From 2-02-FULL-48-14 sp041645035 (lineage in GTDB: Bacteria > Patescibacteriota > Gracilibacteria > UBA1369 > 2-02-FULL-48-14), in the NCBI GenBank assembly GCA_041645035.1, contig JBAZQU010000022.1, positions 1 to 19,115 on the forward strand: DNA of 19,115 nucleotides, in the 5' to 3' direction. Position numbers and translations under genes: made by a program. This document shows positions 1-7,212 of this stretch, piece after piece. Below the pieces are notes generated by a model. The model did not search any database. It was not told the DNA's origin and saw nothing but the letters and a program-made list of their open reading frames with translations. Numbering within the stretch: the stretch's first letter is position 1; every line of letters begins with the position of its first letter.

Positions 1-77
1 GTATCCACCGCAGCCGATTTGACGCAGCCGCTGAGAAGAACGAACGAAAGGCAAAGGAGAATTATTTTTTTCATCAT
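1..77 (-). CDS. Lipoprotein, 5' part only (cut by window edge)
   Basis: Reading leftward from the ATG at 77-75 (or the in-frame ATG at 74-72) gives a short lysine-rich start, a hydrophobic stretch and then Leu-Ser-Gly-Cys. That is a textbook lipobox, so the protein should be exported by Sec, lipidated on this cysteine and anchored to the outer face of the membrane. Only about 25 codons are in the window, so the mature domain is unseen and no function can be given. The ATG at 77 overlaps the TGA of the upstream reductase as ATGA, and the second ATG shares one base with it. Either start implies translational coupling in the mscS-reductase-lipoprotein operon. The signal peptide is clear; the exact start is not. 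Confidence 0.72.
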   Translation of the reverse strand, partial: MMKKIILLCLSFVLLSGCVKSAAVD

Positions 78-772
78 GTTAAAGGGGTGAATTGTTCCAA
101 ATGGAGATCAGTTTTTGCCAAGCCCTTGGCATCCATGAGTTCTTTAACACTTCTTACCATGTCGCCGTTTCCACAAATGTAGACTTGAATATTCTCAGTG
201 GTCAACTTTTTTAAGTGATCCGTAACACGGCCCTTTTCACCCGTCCACGTCTCGGAGGGTTGAGACAAGGTAACCGTGGCCTTGAAGTTTGCATGTTCTT
301 TTCCCCACTTGCGAAGTTGTTCCGTATAAAATAAATCCCCCTCGTGACGCACTCCGAAATAAAGCGAAATGGGTTTTGCCCAACCCTCATCAAACAAAGT
401 GGGGAGCATGCTCATAAAAGGGGCAAGCCCAACCCCGGTAGCCACCAGTACAATGTCTTTGGGAGAATCAGCCAAGGTAAAATATCCAAGTGGCCCGGAA
501 AAATTGACCTTATCGCCCACCTTTAAATTTGCTAAATAGTGAGACGCCTTCCCGTCGGGTAAAATTTTAACGCACAGGGAAAAACCCTCCTTATCGGGGG
601 CGCTGGAAACCGAATAAGCGCGGGTAATTTTCTTCTCGCCATCCGGCACCTCCAGCGTAAAGAACTGTCCGGCAATGAAGCCCACCGACTCGCCTTCAAA
701 AGCGAAATCGAACTGGTACACATCGTGGTTCAATTTAAAAACCTCAGTTAATTTTGCAGTAAAATCTTTCAT
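74..772 (-). CDS. FAD/NAD(P)-binding oxidoreductase, ferredoxin-NADP reductase family
   Basis: This 232-residue protein has the two-domain layout of the ferredoxin-NADP reductase superfamily. The N-terminal FAD barrel carries the flavin-binding RAYSVSSAP motif at about residues 52-60. The C-terminal nucleotide domain carries GVGLAP after a hydrophobic strand at about 113-118, and a YICGNGDMV segment near residue 200 that normally packs against the nicotinamide. There is no 2Fe-2S cysteine cluster, so it is the reductase module alone and must pass electrons to or from a separate partner such as ferredoxin or flavodoxin. It ends in LEQF plus a short tail, close to the usual family end. Its ATG overlaps the mscS stop as ATGA, and its own stop overlaps the next lipoprotein start. 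The physiological partner cannot be told from sequence. Confidence 0.85.
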   Translation of the reverse strand: MKDFTAKLTEVFKLNHDVYQFDFAFEGESVGFIAGQFFTLEVPDGEKKITRAYSVSSAPDKEGFSLCVKILPDGKASHYLANLKVGDKVNFSGPLGYFTLADSPKDIVLVATGVGLAPFMSMLPTLFDEGWAKPISLYFGVRHEGDLFYTEQLRKWGKEHANFKATVTLSQPSETWTGEKGRVTDHLKKLTTENIQVYICGNGDMVRSVKELMDAKGLAKTDLHLEQFTPLT

Positions 773-1203
773 TTTTTCTTTTCTATAATGCTGCTTACGA
801 GCAACTTGTTGGGAATTATAAGAATATGTTTTTCGGAGGTTTCCAAAATACTGCTGCGAAAACCGATTTTGAGAACTTTTCCTTCATCGTAGCCGCTGAG
901 CTTAATCGTGTCACCGACGACAAAAGCTTTTTCGGTTATAAGGGTGAGTGAACTGAAAAAACTTTCCAAGGTGCTCTGCAGCCCCAGTGCGACAGCAATT
1001 CCTCCCACGCCCAGTCCCGCCAACAGCGAACTGATGTCAAAACCGAGATTACTTAAAATGAGCAAGAAGGCGAGTGTCCAGATAATAAAACTGCGAAAAG
1101 GCCTAAGGAAAGGGACTTTCCGAAAACGGATAAGGCGGTTGGCCAGCATGGCTACAAGGAGCACCACTACGGTGAAGCCTAATTGCAACATTGTGAAGTC
1201 CAT
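769..1203 (-). CDS. Small mechanosensitive channel, MscS family (minimal form)
   Basis: This 144-residue membrane protein has two N-terminal hydrophobic helices (about residues 6-22 and 38-54). They are followed by the Gly/Ala-rich pore helix typical of MscS TM3 (about 58-77, with GLGVGGIAVALGLQ), and then the start of the beta domain (FVVGDTIKLSGYDEG, about 94-108). Family members of the E. coli MscS type are about 286 residues long. This one stops just after the IPN motif with a lysine tail, so the carboxy-terminal alpha/beta cage is missing. It should form a pressure-relief pore in the cytoplasmic membrane. The stop lies inside an ATGA overlap with the reductase, so the short end is normal and not a window artefact. 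It is divergent from the 1228 gene with only 24 bp between. Confidence 0.85.
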   Translation of the reverse strand: MDFTMLQLGFTVVVLLVAMLANRLIRFRKVPFLRPFRSFIIWTLAFLLILSNLGFDISSLLAGLGVGGIAVALGLQSTLESFFSSLTLITEKAFVVGDTIKLSGYDEGKVLKIGFRSSILETSEKHILIIPNKLLVSSIIEKKK

Positions 1204-1227
1204 GCTTTTAATTTAGCATAGGGTTCC

Positions 1228-1551
1228 ATGGACTCCCAACGAATTCTTCAGCTCAACCCGGAAAGTTTCGCCCTTTTAGTAAAACAGCTTCGTCATTTTC
1301 ACGATGATGCGGATTTGTTTGAAGTCGACCTGGATCACATGCGGGTGAAAGGCGATCTCCACGTGATTCAAAACTCTTTTGATAAACCCATCATTGGCCG
1401 CACCGCCATGCTCGATATGGCCAAACGTGCCGCTAAAGCCAAGCTACCTTTTGTGAGAATTCCTAAAAATTTGGCACTCGACGCAGAGTTCACTACCCTG
1501 GTGAAAAACAAGGGTACGACGCTGCTTTACATCGAGGAGCCTCTCCAGTAA
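1228..1551 (+). CDS. Small conserved-looking hypothetical protein
   Basis: The 107-residue product is not recognised. It is soluble, with no signal peptide or membrane helix. The N-terminal half is acidic and histidine-rich (around residues 20-40). The second half is basic and alpha-helical-looking (RAAKAKLPFVRIPKN, about 85-97 region), and the end is LLYIEEPLQ. An AGGG lies about five bases before the ATG and supports this start. It lies 27 bp upstream of ychF on the same strand and probably shares its transcript, which hints at, but does not prove, a link to translation. The codon pattern and good fit between flanking genes support a real gene. Confidence 0.6.
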   Translation: MDSQRILQLNPESFALLVKQLRHFHDDADLFEVDLDHMRVKGDLHVIQNSFDKPIIGRTAMLDMAKRAAKAKLPFVRIPKNLALDAEFTTLVKNKGTTLLYIEEPLQ

Positions 1552-1578
1552 AGTTCCTCTCAAGCCGAAACAATCATT

Positions 1579-2673
1579 ATGAATCTTCAAATTGCTATTG
1601 TCGGGCTGCCCAATGTGGGAAAATCCACTTTGTTCAACGCACTCACGCGTAGCCAGGCGGCACAGGCGGCTAATTATCCGTTCTGTACCATCGATCCCAA
1701 TGTGGGCGTGGTGGAAGTGCCGGATGAACGCCTGCAGGCACTTGCCGAAGTCACCAAAACGCAAAAAATCATTCCCGCAATTGTGGAATTTGTAGACGTA
1801 GCGGGACTGGTGAAAGGCGCGAGCCAAGGGGAGGGACTGGGGAATCAATTCCTGGCATATATTCGTGAATGCAATGCCATCGCGGAAGTCATTCGGTACT
1901 TTAAAGACGGGAATGTAATACATGTCCACGAAAATCTGGACCCCAAGCGAGATCGGGAAATTCTTGAGACGGAGCTCATTTTGGCGGACCTTCAAACTTT
2001 GGAAAAACGCATGGTCAAATCGATTAGTGAGGCTCGTGGAGGAGCCAAAGAAAAAATAGCCATTCACGCCATTTTGGAGCGACTTAAGCCGGAATTGGAA
2101 TCGGGAAAACTCGCTATTCAAGTGGGGCTGAACGATGAAGAAAAAGAACTCATTCGCGACCTGCATCTCATCACCATGAAACCACTGATGTACATCGTGA
2201 ACGTGGGCGAGGAGGAAGTAGCCACCATTCAAGAAAATGAATTACGCAATGTGCTGGGCTTGCCCGCAGAGGCCAAAGTCATTCCCATCTCCGCCAAAGT
2301 GGAAGCGGACCTTGTGAGTTTCAGCCTCGAGGAAGCACAAGCTTACTTACAAGATTTGGGGCTTAAAGAAACCAGCCTCCATCATGTGATTCGCGAGGCT
2401 TATGAATTACTCGGGTTACAAACTTACCTGACCGCCGGAGAAAAGGAAGTTCGCGCATGGACCGTTAAAAAAGGAGCCACGGCTCCGCAGGCCGCCGGAG
2501 TGATTCACACAGATTTTGAAAAAGGATTTATTCGTGCGGAAGTCATCAACTGGAAAGATTTTGTGAACTGTGGCGGTGAAGTGAGGGCAAAGGAAAAAGG
2601 CTTACTGCGCGTGGAAGGGAAAGAGTACGTCGTGAAGGACGGCGACGTTATGCATTTCCGTTTTTCATCGTAG
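1579..2673 (+). CDS. ychF: Redox-regulated ATPase/GTPase YchF (Obg family)
   Basis: The 364-residue length is normal for YchF. The G1 P-loop GLPNVGKST is at residues 9-17, the switch I/G2 region NYPFCTIDPNVG at about 32-43, and the G3 motif DVAGLVKGASQGEGLGN at 73-89. The G4 position reads NVGE, the YchF-type change that favours ATP over GTP. A coiled-coil insertion occupies about residues 120-200, and a TGS domain fills the C-terminal 85 residues. The protein binds ribosomes and is linked to translation and stress response in the cytoplasm. No Shine-Dalgarno is visible before the ATG. Its last 26 bp overlap the end of the convergent rel gene, so both stop codons lie inside the partner's reading frame. 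Confidence 0.96.
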   Translation: MNLQIAIVGLPNVGKSTLFNALTRSQAAQAANYPFCTIDPNVGVVEVPDERLQALAEVTKTQKIIPAIVEFVDVAGLVKGASQGEGLGNQFLAYIRECNAIAEVIRYFKDGNVIHVHENLDPKRDREILETELILADLQTLEKRMVKSISEARGGAKEKIAIHAILERLKPELESGKLAIQVGLNDEEKELIRDLHLITMKPLMYIVNVGEEEVATIQENELRNVLGLPAEAKVIPISAKVEADLVSFSLEEAQAYLQDLGLKETSLHHVIREAYELLGLQTYLTAGEKEVRAWTVKKGATAPQAAGVIHTDFEKGFIRAEVINWKDFVNCGGEVRAKEKGLLRVEGKEYVVKDGDVMHFRFSS

Positions 2674-4699
2674 GGCACGTCGGTGCCGTTTGCATACGAG
2701 TGACGTTGAGTACGCCATCCACCTTCCGTACAGCACGCATCGTGCTTTCATATTGGTTAAAGTCAACGATTTCGAGTACAAAATCAACTCGAGCCACACC
2801 ATTTTTTGCGTTAGGCAAAGATTGGAGCATCACAATATTAACCCCCGTGGTGGCGAGTTCATTACAAAGATCACGTAAGAGCCCAATACGGTTATTACTC
2901 TCAACCATAATGGAGATATGATGTACTTTCCTCGGAGTTACATCTTTGAATTTTCGACGGGGGATGCGTTCGTACGATTTGATGTCCACCGGCGCGTGTT
3001 CCTCTCCAAAGAGTTCTTGCTCGGTGAACAGAACGTGGATTAATTCCTGGACATTAATAGTCCCATTTCCAATTTCATACAAAAGGTCTTCCCATTCCTC
3101 TATTTCATAATGTTCAAGTACCATGATCTTTTGAAGGTCAGTAAGGCCGGCGATACCGAGGAAACCGAGAATTTTAATCTTGTGATCCACCAACTCTTCC
3201 GCCTGCCCCACAATAGAAGTACGGTCTTTTTCTTTCAAAAATTCGCGAATTCGGGTGCGGGCCAAACTGGTGTGCACACTGTCCAACCATTCCGCTTGGG
3301 GCCCATCGGATTCTTCAGAAGTATGTACATAAACGATGTCCCCACTTTTGAGCTGTGTGTTGATGGGACTTAAATGCCCATTAACATCAGCCGAAACCGC
3401 AAGCATTCCCACATCGCTGTGAATTTGATAGGCAAAATCCAGTACGCTGGAACCCAGCGGAAGATCAATCACGTCTCCCTTGGGAGTGAACACAAAGATA
3501 CGATCTTCGAAAATATCCAATTTCAAATGTTCGAGAAACTGCTTGTTGTTGGATATATTTCTTTGCATGTCCAGAATCTGCTTAACCCATTCATATTTTT
3601 TAGCAAATTTCTTCTTAACTTGTGCCTGCTTTTTATCAGCCTTGGAATAAAAATAATGAGCCGCAATTCCATATTCATTTTCAAGATGCATGTCATAGGT
3701 TCGGATTTGAAATTCCGTGATTATGCCACCAAGTCCGAAGACAGTCGTGTGGATACTTTGATAACCATTGGCCTTTGGGATTGCGATATAATCTTTGAGT
3801 CGTCCGATTTTAGGCGTGAAACTTTGATGCAAGATCCCAAGTACTTGGTAGCAAGTTCCAATATCCGGGACTAAAACACGAACACCCAAAAGATCATAAA
3901 TTTCGTGAAAACTTTTACCACTACGAAGCATTTTGAGATAAATACTGTAAAGGTTTTTCTGTCGTCCCATGATTTCAAAGTTCTCGATATATTTGGACTT
4001 CAGCAGGTTTTCTATTTTTTTGATTGTTTTTTTAAGTACATTTGCTTTTTTACGCATGGATTCCTCCACCAAATGTGCGATTTCATCATATTCTTTAGAT
4101 GCCAAAACATGGAAACAGCAATCTTCGAGTTGATTTTTAAGTTCCCAGATTCCGAGCAAATTGGCGATGGGAACGAAAATTTCCAAAGTTTCACGCGCGA
4201 TGCGTTCACGTTTGAGAGGGTTAGGAATCGCGTCAATGGTCTGCATATTGTGAAGACGATCGGCCAGTTTAACCAAAATAATGCGCGGATCCTTTGCCGA
4301 ATGTAGAAAGAGCTTCTTGAGTGATTCAATTTGGCGCTCTTCCATCTCATTGCGATAATGCACCTTGGACAGTTTCGTGATTCCATCCACCAAAAATTCC
4401 ACCTTCTCGCCAAACTCGGCCTTAATATCCTTAAGCGTATAAGAAGTATCCTCAGGGACATCGTGGAGCAAACAGGCAATCAGCGTATCTTCGTCTACAC
4501 GCAGATCAGTCAAAATTCGCGTCGCACTTACAGGATGGTTGATGTAGGGAGAGCCGTCTTTTCGGGTTTGCCCTTCATGAGCGCGTTTGGCAAATTCATA
4601 AGCATGGAGTATTCTTGTTGTGTCCAAATCGGGCAAATACTTTTTGGCAGCAGTGAGAACAGGTGTAATCATAGCTGGTTGACTAGACTGATAAGTCAT
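2648..4699 (-). CDS. rel: Bifunctional (p)ppGpp synthetase/hydrolase, Rel/SpoT type
   Basis: This 683-residue long RSH protein keeps all four domains. The HD hydrolase has H55, H79-D80, E83-D84 and D147 (KLADRLHNM), so it looks active. The synthetase has GRQKN near 245, YDLLGVR, RLKDYIAIPK at about 300-309 and EFQIRT near 329. The RLKD loop is the RxKD form found in bifunctional enzymes rather than the ExDD form of RelA. A TGS domain (about 395-455) and a C-terminal ACT domain (about 595-670) should link activity to the ribosome. The family's Lys-His at the start of the synthetase reads Lys-Asn here (N249). The enzyme makes and degrades the stringent-response alarmone from GTP/GDP and ATP. 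A second ATG at codon 10 is a possible start. It is divergent from mnmA and overlaps ychF at the 3' end. Confidence 0.95.
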   Translation of the reverse strand: MTYQSSQPAMITPVLTAAKKYLPDLDTTRILHAYEFAKRAHEGQTRKDGSPYINHPVSATRILTDLRVDEDTLIACLLHDVPEDTSYTLKDIKAEFGEKVEFLVDGITKLSKVHYRNEMEERQIESLKKLFLHSAKDPRIILVKLADRLHNMQTIDAIPNPLKRERIARETLEIFVPIANLLGIWELKNQLEDCCFHVLASKEYDEIAHLVEESMRKKANVLKKTIKKIENLLKSKYIENFEIMGRQKNLYSIYLKMLRSGKSFHEIYDLLGVRVLVPDIGTCYQVLGILHQSFTPKIGRLKDYIAIPKANGYQSIHTTVFGLGGIITEFQIRTYDMHLENEYGIAAHYFYSKADKKQAQVKKKFAKKYEWVKQILDMQRNISNNKQFLEHLKLDIFEDRIFVFTPKGDVIDLPLGSSVLDFAYQIHSDVGMLAVSADVNGHLSPINTQLKSGDIVYVHTSEESDGPQAEWLDSVHTSLARTRIREFLKEKDRTSIVGQAEELVDHKIKILGFLGIAGLTDLQKIMVLEHYEIEEWEDLLYEIGNGTINVQELIHVLFTEQELFGEEHAPVDIKSYERIPRRKFKDVTPRKVHHISIMVESNNRIGLLRDLCNELATTGVNIVMLQSLPNAKNGVARVDFVLEIVDFNQYESTMRAVRKVDGVLNVTRMQTAPTCPTMKNGNA

Positions 4700-4733
4700 T
4701 TTATATTAACCAAGCTCTTTGGGCAAGAACTTT

Positions 4734-5804
4734 ATGAAGACAAAAGGCAAGGTACTGGTGGCAATGTCCGGAGGAGTCGATTCTTCCGTGACCGCCGCTC
4801 TGCTAAAACAGCAGGGCTACGATTGCGTGGGTGCCCATATGAATTTATGGAAAGATCCTACGGTTAAACATCTTCCCACCGATTCTCTGGCGGTTGTCCG
4901 CAGTGTCTGTCAAAAGCTTGGAATCCCCTCTCACAGCATTCATCTTGAAGAAACTTTTAAGGAGAAGGTAGTGGATTTTTTCCTCGAAGGATTCAAAAAA
5001 GGGGAGACGCCCAACCCCTGTGTGCGTTGCAATAAAACCATAAAATTCGGCATTCTATTCGAGAAAATGGAAGAGTTGGGTTGTGATTTTTTGGCCACCG
5101 GTCACTACGCTCACCTCACAAAAAGTAGAGACGGTTTTATTCATTTGAGTCGAGGAAAGGACATAGCAAAAGATCAAACCTACTTTTTATACAATCTCGA
5201 TCAAGCCCATCTTAAAAGGATCAAATTTCCTCTCGGTACATATACCAAACCTCAAGTCCGCGAACTGGCGAAGAAATTCGGCCTAACGGAACTCGAAAAC
5301 AGACAGGAGAGTCAGGACGTGTGTTTTTATCCCGATAAAACAACTTCCGGATTTCTAAAACGATATTTGAAGCCGGGAGAAGATTTTAAGACCGGGAAAA
5401 TCATGGACAGCCAGGGAAAGGTGCTGGGCGAACATCAAGGTTTGCCGTTTTATACCATTGGTCAGCGCAAAGGGATTGGAGTAGGGGGTGGCCCTGCACT
5501 TTATGTAAATAAAATGGATAAAATTAAGAATGTACTTGTCGTGGGCGGCGAAGAAGAGCTAATAGGGAATCAAATCAACGTGCGAGAACTTAACTTTATA
5601 TCCGGCACGATGCCCGACGAGAATACCGTCTTGCACGTCCGCGTGCGCGGTCAGGGTAAATTCATCAGGGCAGAGCTTAAAAAAAGCGGGTCAAATTACC
5701 AAGTTCGCTTCCTTGAACCTGAATACGGCATCATGCCCGGGCAGTCAGTGGTATTTTATAAGGGTAAGGAGCTTCTCGGCGGGGGGATCATGTGCTATAA
5801 TTAA
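4734..5804 (+). CDS. mnmA: tRNA-specific 2-thiouridylase MnmA
   Basis: The product thiolates U34 in the wobble position of tRNA-Lys, -Glu and -Gln, using ATP and a persulfide sulfur carrier. The PP-loop SGGVDSS is at the extreme N-terminus. The two catalytic cysteines are both present: NPCVRCN (about residue 96 from this start) and SQDVCFYP (about 197). GHYAHL, DQTYFLYNL and the IGQRKGIGVGG segment are also typical, and the C-terminal beta-barrel is complete. I chose the ATG at 4734; an in-frame TTG at 4719 would add five residues, but neither has a clear Shine-Dalgarno. Only 34 bp separate it from the divergent rel start. The sortase gene begins directly after the stop, so the two are probably co-transcribed although unrelated in function. 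Confidence 0.95.
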   Translation: MKTKGKVLVAMSGGVDSSVTAALLKQQGYDCVGAHMNLWKDPTVKHLPTDSLAVVRSVCQKLGIPSHSIHLEETFKEKVVDFFLEGFKKGETPNPCVRCNKTIKFGILFEKMEELGCDFLATGHYAHLTKSRDGFIHLSRGKDIAKDQTYFLYNLDQAHLKRIKFPLGTYTKPQVRELAKKFGLTELENRQESQDVCFYPDKTTSGFLKRYLKPGEDFKTGKIMDSQGKVLGEHQGLPFYTIGQRKGIGVGGGPALYVNKMDKIKNVLVVGGEEELIGNQINVRELNFISGTMPDENTVLHVRVRGQGKFIRAELKKSGSNYQVRFLEPEYGIMPGQSVVFYKGKELLGGGIMCYN

Positions 5805-5807
5805 GTG

Positions 5808-6713
5808 ATGAATTCACGTAAGGCACCATTTTCGAGTCTGGCTGCGCGCCTGGCCTTCCAGGTCGATAAAAAAATCCTTCAACTCGAAGAGGAGTCTTAC
5901 TTACGCCTGGACCTTTCCGCACACGAAGCCGCTGTGCTTCACATGCCCACTTTTTCAAAGTTTGGTGGATTCAAACGGTTTGCCGCCAGCGCGCTGGTGA
6001 TCTACCTTTTGCTTTTCAGTCTCACCAATGCGCCCGCTTATTTCAAAATCATTCAGGCTAACATTCAGCAGGCTAACTCAGCCCAAGAGGCCGCATTACA
6101 AGCTCTGCAACTTTCCAGCCTCACGCTGGATCCTTGGACCGGGAAGCAATATACCTCGGTGGAGCCGAGCCTCCCTCCCGAAGAAACGTTGGCACTTTTG
6201 CCGGTGGGCGCTGCTGAGGATCAGTTACTTAGTTTGAATCTAATGCTAAGCACCTACGACAATCGCATTCGAGTTCCGTCTCTCAACATCAACGCACCCA
6301 TTGTGGAACCTCAGTTGGGCCTGGACGCCCTGGAGGCCAAAGATTGGAACACGCTCGAAGACCAAATTCGCAGCAGCCTTTTGAGTGGCGTTGCACACTA
6401 TCCGGGAACTGCGGAACCGGGGAAAATCGGAAATGCTTTTTACACCGGGCACAGTTCCAATGTGCTGTGGGAGCCCAGTGCCTACAACACCGTTTTTGCT
6501 CTGCTGCCCGAAATTACCGAAGGGGCGGACATCTACCTGACTCAAGATCAAAAAGAATTTCACTACCGCGTGATTTCCAAAAAAGAAGTCAATCCAAGTG
6601 ACGTGAGTATCCTAAAACAAGGAGACCAAAAAATACTCACGCTTATGACCTGCACGCCCGTGGGGACAGCGCTAAAACGCCTCGTGGTGACCGCGCAGCT
6701 TGTGGAAGACTAA
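5808..6713 (+). CDS. Sortase family transpeptidase, membrane-anchored
   Basis: The 301-residue protein has a long cytoplasmic N-terminus (about 55 residues), one membrane helix (about 58-77), an extracytoplasmic linker and a C-terminal sortase barrel. The catalytic triad is visible: H215 in TGHSS, C282 in TLMTCTPVG, and R291 in LKRLVV. The TCTPxGTxxxR pattern is closest to class D/E sortases. Sortases cleave a sorting motif in surface proteins and link them to cell wall or to each other, which supports a monoderm envelope. GTG at 5805 and ATG at 5808 are adjacent, and I chose the ATG. The gene follows the mnmA stop immediately. Its stop (6711-6713) shares two bases with the stop of the convergent 153-residue gene. 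No obvious LPxTG-type substrate is encoded in the window. Confidence 0.88.
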   Translation: MNSRKAPFSSLAARLAFQVDKKILQLEEESYLRLDLSAHEAAVLHMPTFSKFGGFKRFAASALVIYLLLFSLTNAPAYFKIIQANIQQANSAQEAALQALQLSSLTLDPWTGKQYTSVEPSLPPEETLALLPVGAAEDQLLSLNLMLSTYDNRIRVPSLNINAPIVEPQLGLDALEAKDWNTLEDQIRSSLLSGVAHYPGTAEPGKIGNAFYTGHSSNVLWEPSAYNTVFALLPEITEGADIYLTQDQKEFHYRVISKKEVNPSDVSILKQGDQKILTLMTCTPVGTALKRLVVTAQLVED

Positions 6714-7171
6714 GCCTGAGGAGCCTGAGGGACTGCCCCGCTATTTGGATCATCCAGCTTTTTCAAGATTTCTTCTTCAGCTTTAGTTTCCACCGCTTCG
6801 TTACTGGCTTCTTCCGCTTGCAAAGCTTGACGGTCTTGTTTCTTTTGGAACACGTTCCATTCTTCCAAATGCTTCTTGTTTAGCTTGGTGAGTTCATCCT
6901 GATACTGATCATCCAACTTCGAAAGTTGCGTAGCCTCTTCCTGTAAAATAGTCTTGAGTCGCGTTATTTGATCCGCCGTCATAATCGGCAAAATCTGGAA
7001 CCAGTATTCACGTTCCTCGTTTGACATCGACTCGGTCTTTTTAATCAACTCCACCAGGTCGGAATATTTCTCAAGAACCACAGCAGGAATATTGAATCCT
7101 CCATTCTGGGGATCTTGCCCTGTAGGCGGTGGCACGGGTGTGCCTGTTGTGGGTGGCGTGGTGGGATCCAT
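6710..7171 (-). CDS. Hypothetical coiled-coil protein with Pro/Thr-rich N-terminus
   Basis: The 153-residue product is not recognised. Residues 1-25 are rich in Pro, Thr and Gly and look disordered. A folded segment near 30-65 (WFQILPIMTADQITRLK) follows. A highly charged helix from about 70 to 140, rich in Glu, Lys, Gln and Ala, is a likely coiled coil, and the tail is again proline-containing. There is no signal peptide or membrane helix, so it is probably cytoplasmic. A good minus-strand promoter sits directly upstream, with its -10 only about ten bases before the ATG. The mRNA may therefore be leaderless. It is the last member of a three-gene run of unknowns and meets the sortase gene tail to tail with a 4-bp overlap. 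Confidence 0.7.
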   Translation of the reverse strand: MDPTTPPTTGTPVPPPTGQDPQNGGFNIPAVVLEKYSDLVELIKKTESMSNEEREYWFQILPIMTADQITRLKTILQEEATQLSKLDDQYQDELTKLNKKHLEEWNVFQKKQDRQALQAEEASNEAVETKAEEEILKKLDDPNSGAVPQAPQA

Positions 7172-7180
7172 AGCGAAAAT

Positions 7181-7208
7181 ATTATACTGTTTTTAACGTA
7201 GATTACAA
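7181..7208 (-). promoter_or_regulatory. Promoter for the 153-residue coiled-coil gene
   Basis: On the minus strand a perfect TATAAT -10 lies at 7186-7181, with TTGTAA (four of six matches to TTGACA) at 7208-7203 and a 16-bp spacer. Transcription should start at about 7175-7174, only a few bases before the ATG at 7171. That would give a leaderless or nearly leaderless mRNA. It shares its -35 with the promoter at 8920-8948. Confidence 0.5.
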
Positions 7209-7212
7209 AAGT

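Noticed and set aside
1444..2232. Long antisense reading frame (262 codons) opposite ychF
   Set aside because: It lies wholly inside the clear ychF gene and its product has no recognisable domain; it reflects the codon pattern of the real gene.
3374..4306. Two plus-strand reading frames opposite rel
   Set aside because: They are shadows of the rel synthetase and hydrolase regions, whose motifs are unambiguous.
4719..4733. TTG start for mnmA, five residues upstream
   Set aside because: The ATG at 4734 places the PP-loop at the usual distance from the N-terminus, and no Shine-Dalgarno favours TTG.
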